Assembly (NCBI RefSeq): GCF_008042075.1 | Contig: NZ_RDBN01000049.1 | Coordinates: 48,847 to 112,846 of the forward strand | DNA length: 64,000 nt | Direction: 5' to 3' | Origin: Streptomyces sp. UW30 | GTDB lineage: Bacteria; Actinomycetota; Actinomycetes; Streptomycetales; Streptomycetaceae | In this document: one piece after another, positions 40,945-50,590 of the stretch | How positions within the stretch are numbered: the stretch's first letter is position 1 | How the letters are laid out: the number at the start of each line of letters is the position of its first letter | Translations under genes and position numbers: made by a program | The notes under the pieces: generated by a model | Told to the model about the DNA's origin: nothing | Database searches by the model: none | Seen by the model: only the letters and a program-made list of their open reading frames with translations

Positions 40945-41251
40945 CTCCCAGCAGTCCCGGTGGTTTCGACAGCCGGCGCCTTGTGCCTGACCTTCCCGTA
41001 AGCAGGCCACCCACCAACACAGTTGGAGGCGTCCGCCTGCCCTCAGCCGGCACCGTGCGCGCCCGGCCTTCGATGCCCGAGGCCCTCGTCACCCCGAACC
41101 GTGGCCGGTGTCGGCCGAGTTGTCCGCGAACGCCCCCGAGATTGTCCGTGATCGGTAACGGACGGATCCCGTGGCCGCCGTTCCTCGTCCTGCCAGATGG
41201 TCGCGAGGCGACCGGGGACCGGCGAGGAACTGCGCGGAAGCGGGGGCGGAC

Positions 41252-42025
41252 ATGGCACGGCACGGTGGCGGGCGGGGCTGGTACGGCAAGCTGATCGGGG
41301 CGGCGCTCGGGGTGACGGTGCTCGCCACCGGTGCCTCGGTGTGGACCGCGCAGGCCAGTCTCGCGGGCGACTCGTCGCCGAAGGCGACCGCGTCGGCCAA
41401 GCCGGCCAGTGACGTCAAGGCGGTCGCAGAAACCATCGTGCACGCCTCGGACAAGGGGACGCGCGGCGTCAACATCACCATCGACGACGGCCCCGACCCC
41501 GTGTGGACCCCTCAAGTCCTCGACGTGCTGCGGGAGTACGGGGTGAAGGCCACGTTCTGCATGGTGGGGACGCAGGCGCAGGCCCACCCGGACCTCGTGA
41601 AGAAGGTGGTCGCGGCCGGGCACCTGCTGTGCAACCACTCGGTGTCGCACGACACCACCATGGACAAGCAGTCCGAGGCCTACCAGTCCCAGCAGATACT
41701 CGACGCCGAACGCATGATCACCGAGGCGTCCGGGGGCGTACGGCCGGTGTACTACCGGGCGCCCGGCGGGGCCTTCACCCCTTACAGCCGCAAGCTCGCC
41801 GCTTCCCGCGGGATGCGCCCGCTGGGCTGGAACGTGGACACCAAGGACTTCGAGCGGCCGGGCACGGACGCCATCGTCGCCACCGTCGAGCGGGAGCTGC
41901 CGAACGGGCCGACGCTCCTCTTCCACGACGCGGGCGGCGACCGTTCCCAGACCGTCGAGGCCCTGCGCCGGATCCTGCCCCGGCTCAAGGAGCAGGGCTA
42001 CTCCTGCGGCTTCCCGGTGCGTTGA
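41252..42025 (+). CDS. Secreted polysaccharide deacetylase (NodB/CE4)
   Basis: The product is 257 residues; ATG at 41252 with GGGGGCGGA upstream. A signal or anchor segment at about 11-34 precedes a NodB domain (about 70-250). Visible motifs: NITIDDGPDP (motif 1, catalytic and metal Asp), HSVSHD (motif 2, two zinc His), VYYRAPGG (motif 3), GWNVDTKDFE (motif 4), LLFHDAGGDR (motif 5 with His). All metal and catalytic residues are present, so it should N-deacetylate a cell-wall or chitin-type glycan outside the cell. It converges on the subtilisin gene. Confidence 0.9.
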   Translation: MARHGGGRGWYGKLIGAALGVTVLATGASVWTAQASLAGDSSPKATASAKPASDVKAVAETIVHASDKGTRGVNITIDDGPDPVWTPQVLDVLREYGVKATFCMVGTQAQAHPDLVKKVVAAGHLLCNHSVSHDTTMDKQSEAYQSQQILDAERMITEASGGVRPVYYRAPGGAFTPYSRKLAASRGMRPLGWNVDTKDFERPGTDAIVATVERELPNGPTLLFHDAGGDRSQTVEALRRILPRLKEQGYSCGFPVR

Positions 42026-42128
42026 GCCGACGCGAGCGGACGCGGATCCGGCCTGGTTCCCGCAAGTGCGGGGACCAGGCCGGTGTGTTGTGGCGGCGCC
42101 GGGTGGCGGTCACCGTCGTGGGGTCACC

Positions 42129-45100
42129 TCACGGGGCGAGCCGGTAGGCGTTCGTGATCGTCTCGCGCACCGTGTTGCCGCCTCTGTCCTTCAGGTCCAC
42201 CCGGAAGGTCGCGGCCCTGGCGGTCGCCGGGTGCTTCACGCTCACCGAGCGCGCCCCCTTCGCGTCGGTCGTCACGGTGAGCGGCTTCCAGGTCCGGCCG
42301 CCGTCGTAGGAGACCTTCACGGTCAGCGCGGCGACCTGCCCGGCCGCGGCGGCCGCGCCGCTCAGCTTCAGCGGCACCGTGAGCGTGCTGCCCGCCGGAG
42401 CCGTCCCCTGCAGGCTCAGCTTCGGCGCGAGTCGCACCGTGGACAGGGGCAGCCTGGCCGTGCCGTCCGACGCCGGCCGGGCCGAGCTGAACGTCCACAC
42501 CCCTGCCACCTTCGTGCTGGTGGAGGTGTCCTCGGCGGAGCGGCTCGCCTCGACCGTCAGGCGGTACGCGGCTGACGCGGCGGGAACCTCGGCGCCCACC
42601 CAGTCCGTGGCCGGGCCCTCGGCGAGGATCCGCCCGCCGGATTCCAGCCGGGCGAAGCCGCCGGTGACGATCGAGGAACCCGGGTTGCCGCTGCCGTCGT
42701 TGAACAGCGGGATCCTGGCGCTGATGTAGTCGCCGGTCCGCTCGGCGCCCTGCTCCTGCGGGCTCCCCGCCGCGAGATCGGGGCCGACCACACCGGTGTT
42801 GAACCTCAGCGTGTGGCTGGAGCCCGGCTTGTAGGTCACCAACTCCTTTGTGTACAGCATGCGTACCTCACTGCCGGCGTTGAGCTGCGCGGCCGTCCAG
42901 GACCAGCGCACGCCGGCCGTGCTGAGGTAGTGCGTGGTGGCCTGCGGCAGCTTCTGCTCCTGCGGCTCCGATGCGTCGATGGTCATCCCGCGTTCGTCCA
43001 TCGGCCTGATGGCGACCTGTCCCTTGGCCCCGGTGACGGACGCGCCGAACCCGAGCTTCACCTCTGCCACATCGGCCCGGGTGAGGGTGCGGGTCAGGCC
43101 GGTGAAGAAGCTCCCCTTGCGGTTGAAGGCGAGCCGGTAGTCGACGTTCCTGCCGGCCGCGCCGGGCGTCTTCCACACCCCGCTGAACTGGGCCCGCATC
43201 GTGTCGGAGGCCGGGCCGAGGGCGGCGGTGCGCATCGGCGGCACGCCGTTGGTGGACCAGGTGTTGCTCACGCCCAGGGCCTCGTCGTAGTAACCGACGG
43301 TCGAGGTGACGAGCTTGGCGGCCGGATCCGGGGCCTTCACGGCGAACGGCTTCGCCTTGCGGGAGTCGAGGGTGACCGTGACGTTCCCGGTCACCCTCAG
43401 AACCGGCTGGACGAAGAAGCCCACTTCGTTGTCCTCGGCGAAGACCAGGCTCTCCAGCTGGTAGGAGCCCTTGCGCAGCCGCTGGACCACCGTGCCGTTC
43501 GCGCTGTACGGGAGCTCGACGTACTTCCCGCCCACGTCCGCGGGGTTGATCGTCGTCGCGTAGGCGGGCGGGTTCGCCCCGTCGGCGTCGATGTGCCGCA
43601 CCGTGACGTCGTACGACTCCGCCTCCCGCTCGACCACCAGACCGGTGCGCACCTCCTGGCCGTCTCCCGACGCCAGGACGGTGCCGCCGAAGACGCCGTC
43701 GACGGTGCCCTCGCGCGTGTCGGCGGTGACGGTGGTCTTCGCGGTGCCGCCGGCCGGAACGGTGAGCTGGGCGTCCTTGACGGTGAACATGCCGGCCGGG
43801 GCCGGGCGGCCCGCGGGGTCGACCCCGGAGGCGCTCAGCCGCAGCGTGACGGCCTGGGTGCCGTAGTTGCGGTAGGTGAGGGTCTTGGCGGCCGGCTTGT
43901 CGTCGGCGTGCGGCCAGGCATGCAAGCCGAAGCCGAGGGAGCCGGGCTCGGAGACGACCGTCGCCGTGGCGGCGCGCTCCAGGTCCACCCGGCCGGCGCC
44001 CTGCTGATGGGCGTTCAGCAGCGGGTTCGGCTTGGCCGAACCGGTCAGGAGCGCCTTCAGCCGGGCTCCGCTCCAGTCCGGGTGCTGCTGGAGCACCAGG
44101 GCGGCGGCGCCCGCGACGTGCGGGGAGGCCATCGACGTGCCGGACTGCGCGATGTAGTCCTCGCCCGAAGGCTCCTCGCTCTGCGTGGTCAGGGCGGCGG
44201 TGATGTCCACGCCGGGGCCGGTGATGTCCGGCTTGGGCGTGCCGTCGAGGTTCGGGCCGCGGCTGGAGAAGTCGGCGATGGCGTTGTGCTTGTCCACGGC
44301 GCCGACGGTGAGGGCCGCGGGGGCGCTGCCAGGCGAGCCGATCGTGCGGGGCCCGTCGCCCTCGTTGCCCGCGGCCACCACGAACAGGGCCTTGCCGGAG
44401 AGCCGGGCGATGGCCGCCTCCATCGGGTCGACACCCGGCGTGTCGGGCGAGCCCAGACTCATGTTGACGACCTGCGCGCCCTGGTCGACGGCCCACTGCA
44501 TGCCGGCGACGATGTTCGAGATGCCTCCGAAGCCGTCATCGCCCAGGACCTTGCCGTCCAGCAGCTTCACGTCGGGCGCCACCCCCTTGAAGCGGCCGCC
44601 GGACTTCGCACCGCTCCCGGCGAGGATGGACGCCACGTGCGTACCGTGCCCGAAGCGGTCCTTGACGACGGGGGACTCGCTGAAGTTCTTCTGCGCCGTC
44701 TCGACGCCCTTGAGGTCCGGGTGGGTCTCGTCCACGCCCGTGTCCAGGACCGCGACCTTGATGCCCTTGCCGGTGTAGCCCGACCTCCACATGGCGGGCG
44801 CGCCGATCTGCGGCACGCTCTCGGCCAGGGTGGCCCGGACCTTCGCGTCCAGCCAGACATGGGCGACCGGCCCGCCTGACGTGCGGGCCGAAGAGCGACC
44901 TGTGACGGCCGCCCACAGTGCCGGCACACCGGCCTTGGGCGCCTCGAAGGCCTCGCCGCCGACCGCGGGCAGCGTACGGCGCTCCCGGACGGGCACGCCC
45001 GCGAACGGGTCGCCGGCGGCGGTGAAGTCCCTTGCTCCGGTGCCGTCTTGCCGGTATCCGACGATCAGCGGCAGCGTGGTGCGGTGCGCGTCGTCGTACC

Positions 45101-45470
45101 CGTCCTTGACCAACTGTGCGACGTCGAAGAGCTGCCGGTCGAGCACGCCGTCGACGACCAGGCGCAGGGCGTCCTGCGGGACGACGTATGTGTGGCCGGC
45201 CTCGCGCCGCACCGAGAAGCCGATCCCCTCGCGGCTCTTGCCGCGCACGAGCCGAACCACCCGACCGTCGGAGCCGACGACCACGCGGTCGCCGCTGATC
45301 AGCGTGACGGTCGCGGTCGGCTTCGCCTTCGCCGGGGCCTTCGCCCCGCCATCCGCGGCGGCGCCGGCGGCTTGCGCCGGCTGCCCCCCGGCCGATACCG
45401 CTCCCGTGACCAGCGCCCCTGCCATCACGGCGGCCAATGCCGCCGTTCTCGCGCGTGCTGTGGATCCCAC
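42129..45470 (-). CDS. Large secreted subtilisin-like serine peptidase (S8)
   Basis: The product is 1113 residues from GTG 45470 (GGGGGA upstream). A Sec signal (about 1-33) and a pro-region are followed by the S8 catalytic domain (about 230-500): Asp243 (AVLDTGVDETHPD), His275 (FGHGTHVAS), oxyanion Asn369 (VVAAGNEGDG) and Ser446 (SGTSMASPHVAG). About 600 residues of beta-sandwich domains follow, ending with an adjustable Ig-like module (VKVSYDGGRTWKPL). It resembles the 1100-residue Streptomyces secreted peptidases whose C-terminal domains bind substrate or wall. It is monocistronic. Confidence 0.92.
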   Translation of the reverse strand: MGSTARARTAALAAVMAGALVTGAVSAGGQPAQAAGAAADGGAKAPAKAKPTATVTLISGDRVVVGSDGRVVRLVRGKSREGIGFSVRREAGHTYVVPQDALRLVVDGVLDRQLFDVAQLVKDGYDDAHRTTLPLIVGYRQDGTGARDFTAAGDPFAGVPVRERRTLPAVGGEAFEAPKAGVPALWAAVTGRSSARTSGGPVAHVWLDAKVRATLAESVPQIGAPAMWRSGYTGKGIKVAVLDTGVDETHPDLKGVETAQKNFSESPVVKDRFGHGTHVASILAGSGAKSGGRFKGVAPDVKLLDGKVLGDDGFGGISNIVAGMQWAVDQGAQVVNMSLGSPDTPGVDPMEAAIARLSGKALFVVAAGNEGDGPRTIGSPGSAPAALTVGAVDKHNAIADFSSRGPNLDGTPKPDITGPGVDITAALTTQSEEPSGEDYIAQSGTSMASPHVAGAAALVLQQHPDWSGARLKALLTGSAKPNPLLNAHQQGAGRVDLERAATATVVSEPGSLGFGLHAWPHADDKPAAKTLTYRNYGTQAVTLRLSASGVDPAGRPAPAGMFTVKDAQLTVPAGGTAKTTVTADTREGTVDGVFGGTVLASGDGQEVRTGLVVEREAESYDVTVRHIDADGANPPAYATTINPADVGGKYVELPYSANGTVVQRLRKGSYQLESLVFAEDNEVGFFVQPVLRVTGNVTVTLDSRKAKPFAVKAPDPAAKLVTSTVGYYDEALGVSNTWSTNGVPPMRTAALGPASDTMRAQFSGVWKTPGAAGRNVDYRLAFNRKGSFFTGLTRTLTRADVAEVKLGFGASVTGAKGQVAIRPMDERGMTIDASEPQEQKLPQATTHYLSTAGVRWSWTAAQLNAGSEVRMLYTKELVTYKPGSSHTLRFNTGVVGPDLAAGSPQEQGAERTGDYISARIPLFNDGSGNPGSSIVTGGFARLESGGRILAEGPATDWVGAEVPAASAAYRLTVEASRSAEDTSTSTKVAGVWTFSSARPASDGTARLPLSTVRLAPKLSLQGTAPAGSTLTVPLKLSGAAAAAGQVAALTVKVSYDGGRTWKPLTVTTDAKGARSVSVKHPATARAATFRVDLKDRGGNTVRETITNAYRLAP

Positions 45471-45749
45471 TCGCGTTCCCCCGCCCTCGTGTGCATGCCA
45501 ACACGTTTCTCCGGTATCACGCACGTGGGAGGCGTTCGGTTCTCGGCGAAAGCGTCGACATCGTTCATTTTCAATCCGGTCCGCCCGGAACAATCCCCTC
45601 CGGGCTCTCCCGGCACCTTCTATCCGCTCAACGTGTGAGACGCAGGTACTTCAGAGGTCACAGCTCAAATGCGCGCGTAGCAACGTGTCCATGAATGGGC
45701 ATCCGGGTAGGCCCAGAGTTGCAGGCCGCACGGGATATCGGGAGGGGAA
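45471..45749. other. Intergenic, falling GC content
   Basis: About 280 bp between divergent genes. No protein-like frame was found. GC drops towards the low-GC gene at 45750, marking the left edge of that island. Confidence 0.4.
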
Positions 45750-46067
45750 TTGGCTCAAGTCAAGGGAAGTCATTTGGATGGCTGGACGATAAAGTTCACC
45801 ACCAAAGAAACGCTGGATATCGCGGACGCCACGAACATGACAGGCGTAGCAGCGGGGTTCATTCCCGATCCAACTCTTTCGAAAATAGTTGCAGCATGCC
45901 TCACGTTGAGTGGGATCCTGCTTCGCAGGGCAGTTCGGGACGGATACAAACTGAAGGTCAAAGTCAAACCACATTCCATTCCGAGTCGATGGCCTCCGAG
46001 TGCAGAAGAGCTGCTCGATTTCATGACCGGCCCGCTGAAGCCCAGGGTCAAACCGTCGCTCTACTAA
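45750..46067 (+). CDS. Hypothetical protein in a low-GC island
   Basis: The product is 105 residues, TTG at 45750 with GGAGG 4 nt upstream. Counting 45781-46020 gives 127 G/C of 240 (53%), far below the surrounding genes, and codons such as ATA, AAA and CAT are used, so recent transfer is likely. One hydrophobic stretch (about 44-58, LSKIVAACLTLSGILL) is flanked by basic residues; the tail is Lys/Pro-rich. The pattern is compatible with a small membrane-active or wall-associated protein, but I do not recognise a family. It has no immunity or partner gene next to it. Confidence 0.55.
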   Translation: MAQVKGSHLDGWTIKFTTKETLDIADATNMTGVAAGFIPDPTLSKIVAACLTLSGILLRRAVRDGYKLKVKVKPHSIPSRWPPSAEELLDFMTGPLKPRVKPSLY

Positions 46068-46144
46068 AGCGTCAGGTCGCACAAGGTGGAGACGGGCCGG
46101 CGAGTCGGCCATGGCTCGTTCGGACGGTGGGAGGTGATGCCGTC

Positions 46145-46765
46145 TCAGCCGCTCGTGCCGGGCGGCGGTGTGGTCCGTGTGCGGACCTCGGGTTCCGCGG
46201 ATGCGTTACCGGTGCTGCCGGGGGCGAGTGGGCAGGTGTCGGACCTCGATGCTCCGTCCTGGCCCGTCAGCTGCACGACGACCTTGCCGTCGGCGTCCTG
46301 ACTGTAGGCGATCGTGCAGGTCAGCTGACGTAGAGCCGTGCTGTCCAGCCCCTTCAGGGCGAGGGGCAGGCGGGTCGTGACCCTGCCGTTCGAGGAGGGC
46401 TCGACCTTGACGGTTCCACCGGGGCGGGCGGCGGGGAGGGCAGTGCTCAGGCCGGCGGCTCGGTCTTCCTTCCCCGGGCCGGCGAGCAACGCCAGGACGA
46501 CCTTCTCCGTCGGCACCGGGCCGGCCGTGTCGGCGGACCCGTTCGAGGGCTCGGTCGTCCGGATCACGGCGCTCAGCCCTGCGTCGGGGGAACGGAAGAA
46601 GAGCAGCATGTCGTAGTCGCGGTTGAGGAAGGCCTGGAAGCTGGCGGGACCGCCCGCCTCGATGACGTCGGTCTCCTGGATACCGCAGCCGCCGAGGAGC
46701 GGTGCCGTCGCCGCGACGGTGAGGGCGACGGCCGCCGCACGTCGGCGCGTCCGCGCAACGCTCAT
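46145..46765 (-). CDS. GerMN-like lipoprotein of a two-component operon
   Basis: The product is 206 residues. A signal with lipobox L-G-G-C (Cys27) anchors it outside the membrane. The central part, TEKVVLALLAGPGKEDRAAGL, then STALPAARPGGTVKVEP, follows the GerMN domain found in spore-cortex proteins and LpqB-type lipoproteins. The C-tail is Ser/Thr/Pro-rich. Its ATG overlaps the histidine kinase stop by 4 bp, so it is coupled to that kinase and may modulate its sensing, as lipoproteins LpqB (MtrB) and CseA (CseC) do for theirs. Confidence 0.82.
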   Translation of the reverse strand: MSVARTRRRAAAVALTVAATAPLLGGCGIQETDVIEAGGPASFQAFLNRDYDMLLFFRSPDAGLSAVIRTTEPSNGSADTAGPVPTEKVVLALLAGPGKEDRAAGLSTALPAARPGGTVKVEPSSNGRVTTRLPLALKGLDSTALRQLTCTIAYSQDADGKVVVQLTGQDGASRSDTCPLAPGSTGNASAEPEVRTRTTPPPGTSG

Positions 46766-48240
46766 CCGCCGGCCTCCTCCGCATGGAGCGGTATCTCGAC
46801 GGTGAAGACGGCGCCGCCCCCGGGCAGGTTCCCCGCGCGGATCGTCCCGCCGTGCAGCTTCACGTTCTCCAGGGTGATCGCCAGTCCCAGGCCACTGCCC
46901 GCCGAGCGGGTGCGGGCCGCGTCGGCCTTGTAGAAGCGATCGAAGATGTGCGGGAGCACGGCGGGCTGAATTCCGGGGCCGTTGTCCGCGACCTCCGTGA
47001 TCAGCAGGCTGGGGGTGGCCGGGGAGCGGGCCTCGGTGCGCAGGCGTACCGTGACCGGCTCGCTGCCGTGGCGCAGGGCGTTGCCGACGAGGTTGGCGAT
47101 CACGATGTCGAAGCGGCGCGGGTCGAGCCGGGCGCGGATGCCGTCGGGGAGTTCGACACGGACCCGGCTGTCGGTCCAGTGCCGATTCTGCAGCGTCTTG
47201 CGAATGGCCTCGGCCACGTCCACCTCGTCGGCGTTCAGTTCGGCCGCGCGGGCGTCGAAGCGGGAGATCTCGATCAGGTCCTCGACGAGCACGGCGAGCT
47301 TGCCAGTCTCCGCGCTGACCAGCCGGACCGCGCGGGCGGTGTCGGCGTCCAGGTGATCCGCGTCCTCGTCGAGGACCTCGGTGACGGCGAGCATTCCGGC
47401 GAGGGGGGTGCGCAGTTCGTGCGAGACGTCGGAGGCGAAGCGGCGGGCGCGGGCCTCGGCCTCGCGCAGTTCCCGTACGGACTGTTCGAGTTGGCCCGCG
47501 GATTCGTTGAAGGTACGTGCCAGGTCCGCCAGTTCGTCGCTGCCGCGCACCGCGATCCGGGTGTCGAGTCTGCCGCTGCCCATGCTCCGGGCCGCCTGGC
47601 GCAGTTCCCGCACCGGGCGCAGCACGCTGCGTGCGGCGATCAGGCCGGGTATCAGCGCGATGGCGAGGCCGGGCAGGGCGCCGTCCCGGCCGGCCATGAG
47701 GAGGGCGTCGACGTTGACCTGCTCGTCGGTCATCCGCATGACGGCGTACAGGACGAGCCCGCTCGGCAGCACGCTGTCGGGGCTGGTCTTGAAGACCATG
47801 GGCATGGCGATGGTCAGGTAGGGAACGCCGTCCTTGACGACCCGTTCGAAGCTGCCGTGGGGGTTGGCCCGTGCGGCCCGGCGCAGTTCGGGTGTGATGA
47901 CGGTGGAGACGGGGTTCTCGCCCGAGGAGGCGCGGACGGAGCCGTACTCGGCGAACACCACCCAGGGATGCGGCTTGCCCTTGCGGGCGATGTCACGCAG
48001 GACCGACTCCAGGTCCTCCCCTCCCTGCACGGGCAGCCCGAAGGCTGTCTGCTGCACCTGGTCACGGAACGACGTGACCGCCGTGTCCTGGGCCGTCTCC
48101 AGCAGCGCGGTGCGGGCCTCACGGTAGGTCAGCGCGGCCGTGGTGCCGGCGCTGACGGCGGCGACCAGCAGGAAGGCGAACAACAATCGCGTACGCAGCC
48201 CGAACGCCCTGAAGCGCGACCGTTGGGAACCGGCGGTCAC
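46762..48240 (-). CDS. Sensor histidine kinase
   Basis: The product is 492 residues, GTG at 48240 overlapping the response-regulator stop by 4 bp. Membrane helices at about 17-36 and 188-205 enclose an extracellular sensor of about 150 residues. A HAMP domain (about 205-258, LRPVRELRQAARSMGSGRLD) leads to HisKA with His274 (FASDVSHELRTPLAG), then HATPase_c with N, D and G boxes (NLVGNALRHG, VADNGPGI, GSGLGLAI). It should phosphorylate the OmpR-type regulator next door. In the MurJ/FemX operon it may sense envelope state. Confidence 0.92.
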   Translation of the reverse strand: MTAGSQRSRFRAFGLRTRLLFAFLLVAAVSAGTTAALTYREARTALLETAQDTAVTSFRDQVQQTAFGLPVQGGEDLESVLRDIARKGKPHPWVVFAEYGSVRASSGENPVSTVITPELRRAARANPHGSFERVVKDGVPYLTIAMPMVFKTSPDSVLPSGLVLYAVMRMTDEQVNVDALLMAGRDGALPGLAIALIPGLIAARSVLRPVRELRQAARSMGSGRLDTRIAVRGSDELADLARTFNESAGQLEQSVRELREAEARARRFASDVSHELRTPLAGMLAVTEVLDEDADHLDADTARAVRLVSAETGKLAVLVEDLIEISRFDARAAELNADEVDVAEAIRKTLQNRHWTDSRVRVELPDGIRARLDPRRFDIVIANLVGNALRHGSEPVTVRLRTEARSPATPSLLITEVADNGPGIQPAVLPHIFDRFYKADAARTRSAGSGLGLAITLENVKLHGGTIRAGNLPGGGAVFTVEIPLHAEEAGG

Positions 48241-48920
48241 AGCGGCCCGAAGCGGTAGCCGAAGCCCCGCAAGGTCTGGACGTAGCGGGGGCTGCCGACC
48301 TCGTCCTCGATCTTGCCGCGCAGACGGGCGACGCACGCGTCGACCAGCCGGGCGTCGGCGTGGTAGCTGTGATCCCAGACGTGCTCCAGCAGTTGCTGCC
48401 TGCTGAACACCTGCTCAGGGGCGCCGGAGAGATGCAGCAGGAGCTTGAGCTCCGAGGGGGCGAGCGCGAGCGGGCGGCCGGCTTTGGTGACGGTCAGTCC
48501 GACCCGGTCGATGGCGAGTTCGCCGTGGAACTCGATGGCCTGTCGGCCCGCGCCGCCGTCGTCCAGGCGGCGCAGTACGGCCCGGATCCGGGCCTCGATC
48601 ACCTCGGTGCGGGCGGGCTTGACGATGTAGTCGTCGGCGCCCGCTTCGAGGCCGATGACCACGTCGAAGTCGTCGCCGCGCGCGGTGAGCATGATGATCG
48701 GCAGCTGGCTGTGCTCGCGGACCTGGCGGCAGACCTGCACGCCGTTCATTCCGGGCAGCATCAGGTCCAACAGCATCAGATCGGGGCGGAACTCGGCCAT
48801 CGCGGCCAGGCCGGCCTCGCCGGTCGCGGCCGCCCGTACCTCGTGGCCGCGGCGGCGCAGACCGAGTTCGACCCCCTCGCGTACGGAGGGGTCGTCCTCG
48901 ATGAGGAGCACGCGGGGCAT
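48237..48920 (-). CDS. OmpR/PhoB-type response regulator
   Basis: The product is 227 residues. Receiver domain about 1-115: acidic pair IEDD at 7-10, phospho-acceptor Asp52 (LMLLDLMLPG), Thr in MLTARGD and Lys in YIVKPA. The C-terminal winged helix (about 130-227) has LALAPSELKLLLHLSG, SRQQLLEHVWDHSYHADARLVDACVARLRGKI in pieces, and RGFGYRFGPL. It lies 23 bp after murJ and overlaps the kinase by 4 bp. It may regulate this envelope operon; targets are unknown. Confidence 0.92.
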   Translation of the reverse strand: MPRVLLIEDDPSVREGVELGLRRRGHEVRAAATGEAGLAAMAEFRPDLMLLDLMLPGMNGVQVCRQVREHSQLPIIMLTARGDDFDVVIGLEAGADDYIVKPARTEVIEARIRAVLRRLDDGGAGRQAIEFHGELAIDRVGLTVTKAGRPLALAPSELKLLLHLSGAPEQVFSRQQLLEHVWDHSYHADARLVDACVARLRGKIEDEVGSPRYVQTLRGFGYRFGPL

Positions 48921-48943
48921 CGGTGGTTCTCCCTCGATGATGG

Positions 48944-50590
48944 TCAGGTCCGGGTCCGGGTCCATCGCCGGCGTACTCCGGAGAGCAGCGCGTCGAGTTC
49001 GGCGAGCCGCAGCGGACGGGCGAGCAGGGCGAAGGTGACGATGACGGCGATGGCGCCGGCAACCGTGGAGACCACCGCCCCCGCCGGTGCGGTTCCCAGG
49101 ACCGCGAAGTGGCCCAGCACGGTGGCCGGGACGGCGGCCACCACCAGCCGCACATGGGCGCCGACCGCGGACGAGCGCAGGGGGCGTTCGACGGCGAGCC
49201 GGCGGCTCAGCACCAGGCCGGTCAGCGCCCAGCCCGCGCACAGCGCCAGCGAGTACGCCGCCGCCATGCCCGTCACGGCCCAACGGGCCGGCAGCAGGTG
49301 CGCGGCGGCCAGGGACAGTCCCGCGTTGAGGGCGACGATCACGAGGTTGAGCAGGAACGGCGTACGGGTGTCGGAGAGCGCGTAGAAGGCGCGGGACAGG
49401 ACGTACTGGCCGGACAGGGCGATGAGTCCCGGCGCGAAGGCCATCAGGATCCCGGCCATGGCGGCCGTGTCGTCGGCGCTGGTCCTGCCGTATCCGAAGA
49501 CGAGGGTCATCACCGGCTGGGCCAGGGCGAACAGCGCGCAGGCGGCGGGTACGACGGCCGAGGCGCTGACGCGCAGGGCGTGGGAGACGTCGCGCCGCAC
49601 GGCCGCGGTGTCCCCGTCGGCGGCGGCCGCGCTCATCCGGGGCATCAGCGCGGTCACCACGGAGACCGTGATGATGCCGTGCGGTACGACCCACAGGGCA
49701 TAGGCGTTGTTGTACGCGCCGTATCCGGGGCCGCCGTCGAGGCCCGCGGTGGTGGCCAGCCGGGTGGTGACCCAGTAGGCGGCCTGGTTGGCCAGGACCA
49801 GCAGCACCAGCCAGCCGGCCGCGCGCAGCGGGCGGGTCAGTCCGCTGCCGCGCCAGTCGAAGCGGGGCCGCCAGCGGAAGCGGGCCGCGCGCAGCGCGGG
49901 GACGAGGGCGAGTGCCTGGGCGGCGATACCGGCGGTCGTGCCCCAGCCGAGCACGGCGGTCTCGGTCGCGGTGAGCGTGTCCCCGCCGCCCATGGCCAGC
50001 GCCAGGTACAGGCCGAAGACGGTCATGACGACGAGGTTGTTGAGGACGGGCGCCCACATCATCGCGCCGAACCGGCCACGGGCGTTGAGCACCTGCCCGA
50101 GCAGCGTGAACAGTCCGAGGAAGAAGATCTGCGGCAGGCAGTAGCGGGCGAACGCGGTCGTCATGGCCGCCTGTTCGCCGGTGTAGTCGGTGTACGCGTC
50201 GACGATCGAGGGGGCCGCCCACACCGCGGTCGCGGTGATCGCCAGCAGGGCGACGACGCAGACGGTGACGAGCCGGTCGGTGTACGCGGCGCCGCCGTCG
50301 TCGTGCTCCTTGGCGGCCTTGACCAGCTCGGGCACGAAGACGGCGTTCAGCGCGCCGCCGAGGAGCAGCACGTAGACGATGGTGGGCAGGGCGTTGCCGA
50401 CCGCGTAGCCGTCGGCGGTCGGCCCGATGGTGCCCAGCGCTGCCGCGACCACGGCGGAGCGGGCGAAACCGGTGGCCCTGGAGACAATGGATCCGGCGGC
50501 CATGACGGCACTGCCGCGGGCAGCGTTCGTCGCTTTCGGGCTGTCCGTGCCGGCCGGCTTGGTCGGTGTCGCCGGCGTCGTCTGCTTCAT
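48944..50590 (-). CDS. murJ: MurJ/MviN-family lipid II flippase
   Basis: The product is 548 residues with about 14 predicted membrane helices. MurJ features: N-terminal GSIVSRATGFARSAVVAAALG, GGALNAVFVPELVKA, ARYCLPQIFFLGLFTLLGQVLNARGRFGAMMWAP in pieces, and LSRAFYALSDTRTPFLL in helix 10-11. It belongs to the MOP exporter superfamily and should move lipid-linked peptidoglycan precursors across the membrane. Streptomycetes often have more than one MurJ-like protein, so this could be a paralogue with another lipid substrate. Its ATG overlaps the femX-like stop by 4 bp. Confidence 0.87.
   Translation of the reverse strand: MKQTTPATPTKPAGTDSPKATNAARGSAVMAAGSIVSRATGFARSAVVAAALGTIGPTADGYAVGNALPTIVYVLLLGGALNAVFVPELVKAAKEHDDGGAAYTDRLVTVCVVALLAITATAVWAAPSIVDAYTDYTGEQAAMTTAFARYCLPQIFFLGLFTLLGQVLNARGRFGAMMWAPVLNNLVVMTVFGLYLALAMGGGDTLTATETAVLGWGTTAGIAAQALALVPALRAARFRWRPRFDWRGSGLTRPLRAAGWLVLLVLANQAAYWVTTRLATTAGLDGGPGYGAYNNAYALWVVPHGIITVSVVTALMPRMSAAAADGDTAAVRRDVSHALRVSASAVVPAACALFALAQPVMTLVFGYGRTSADDTAAMAGILMAFAPGLIALSGQYVLSRAFYALSDTRTPFLLNLVIVALNAGLSLAAAHLLPARWAVTGMAAAYSLALCAGWALTGLVLSRRLAVERPLRSSAVGAHVRLVVAAVPATVLGHFAVLGTAPAGAVVSTVAGAIAVIVTFALLARPLRLAELDALLSGVRRRWTRTRT

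Noticed and set aside
42813..44879. Plus-strand open frame of 688 codons opposite the subtilisin gene
   Set aside because: Antisense shadow; composition is Arg/Gly/Val-rich without motifs, while the other strand carries the complete catalytic triad.
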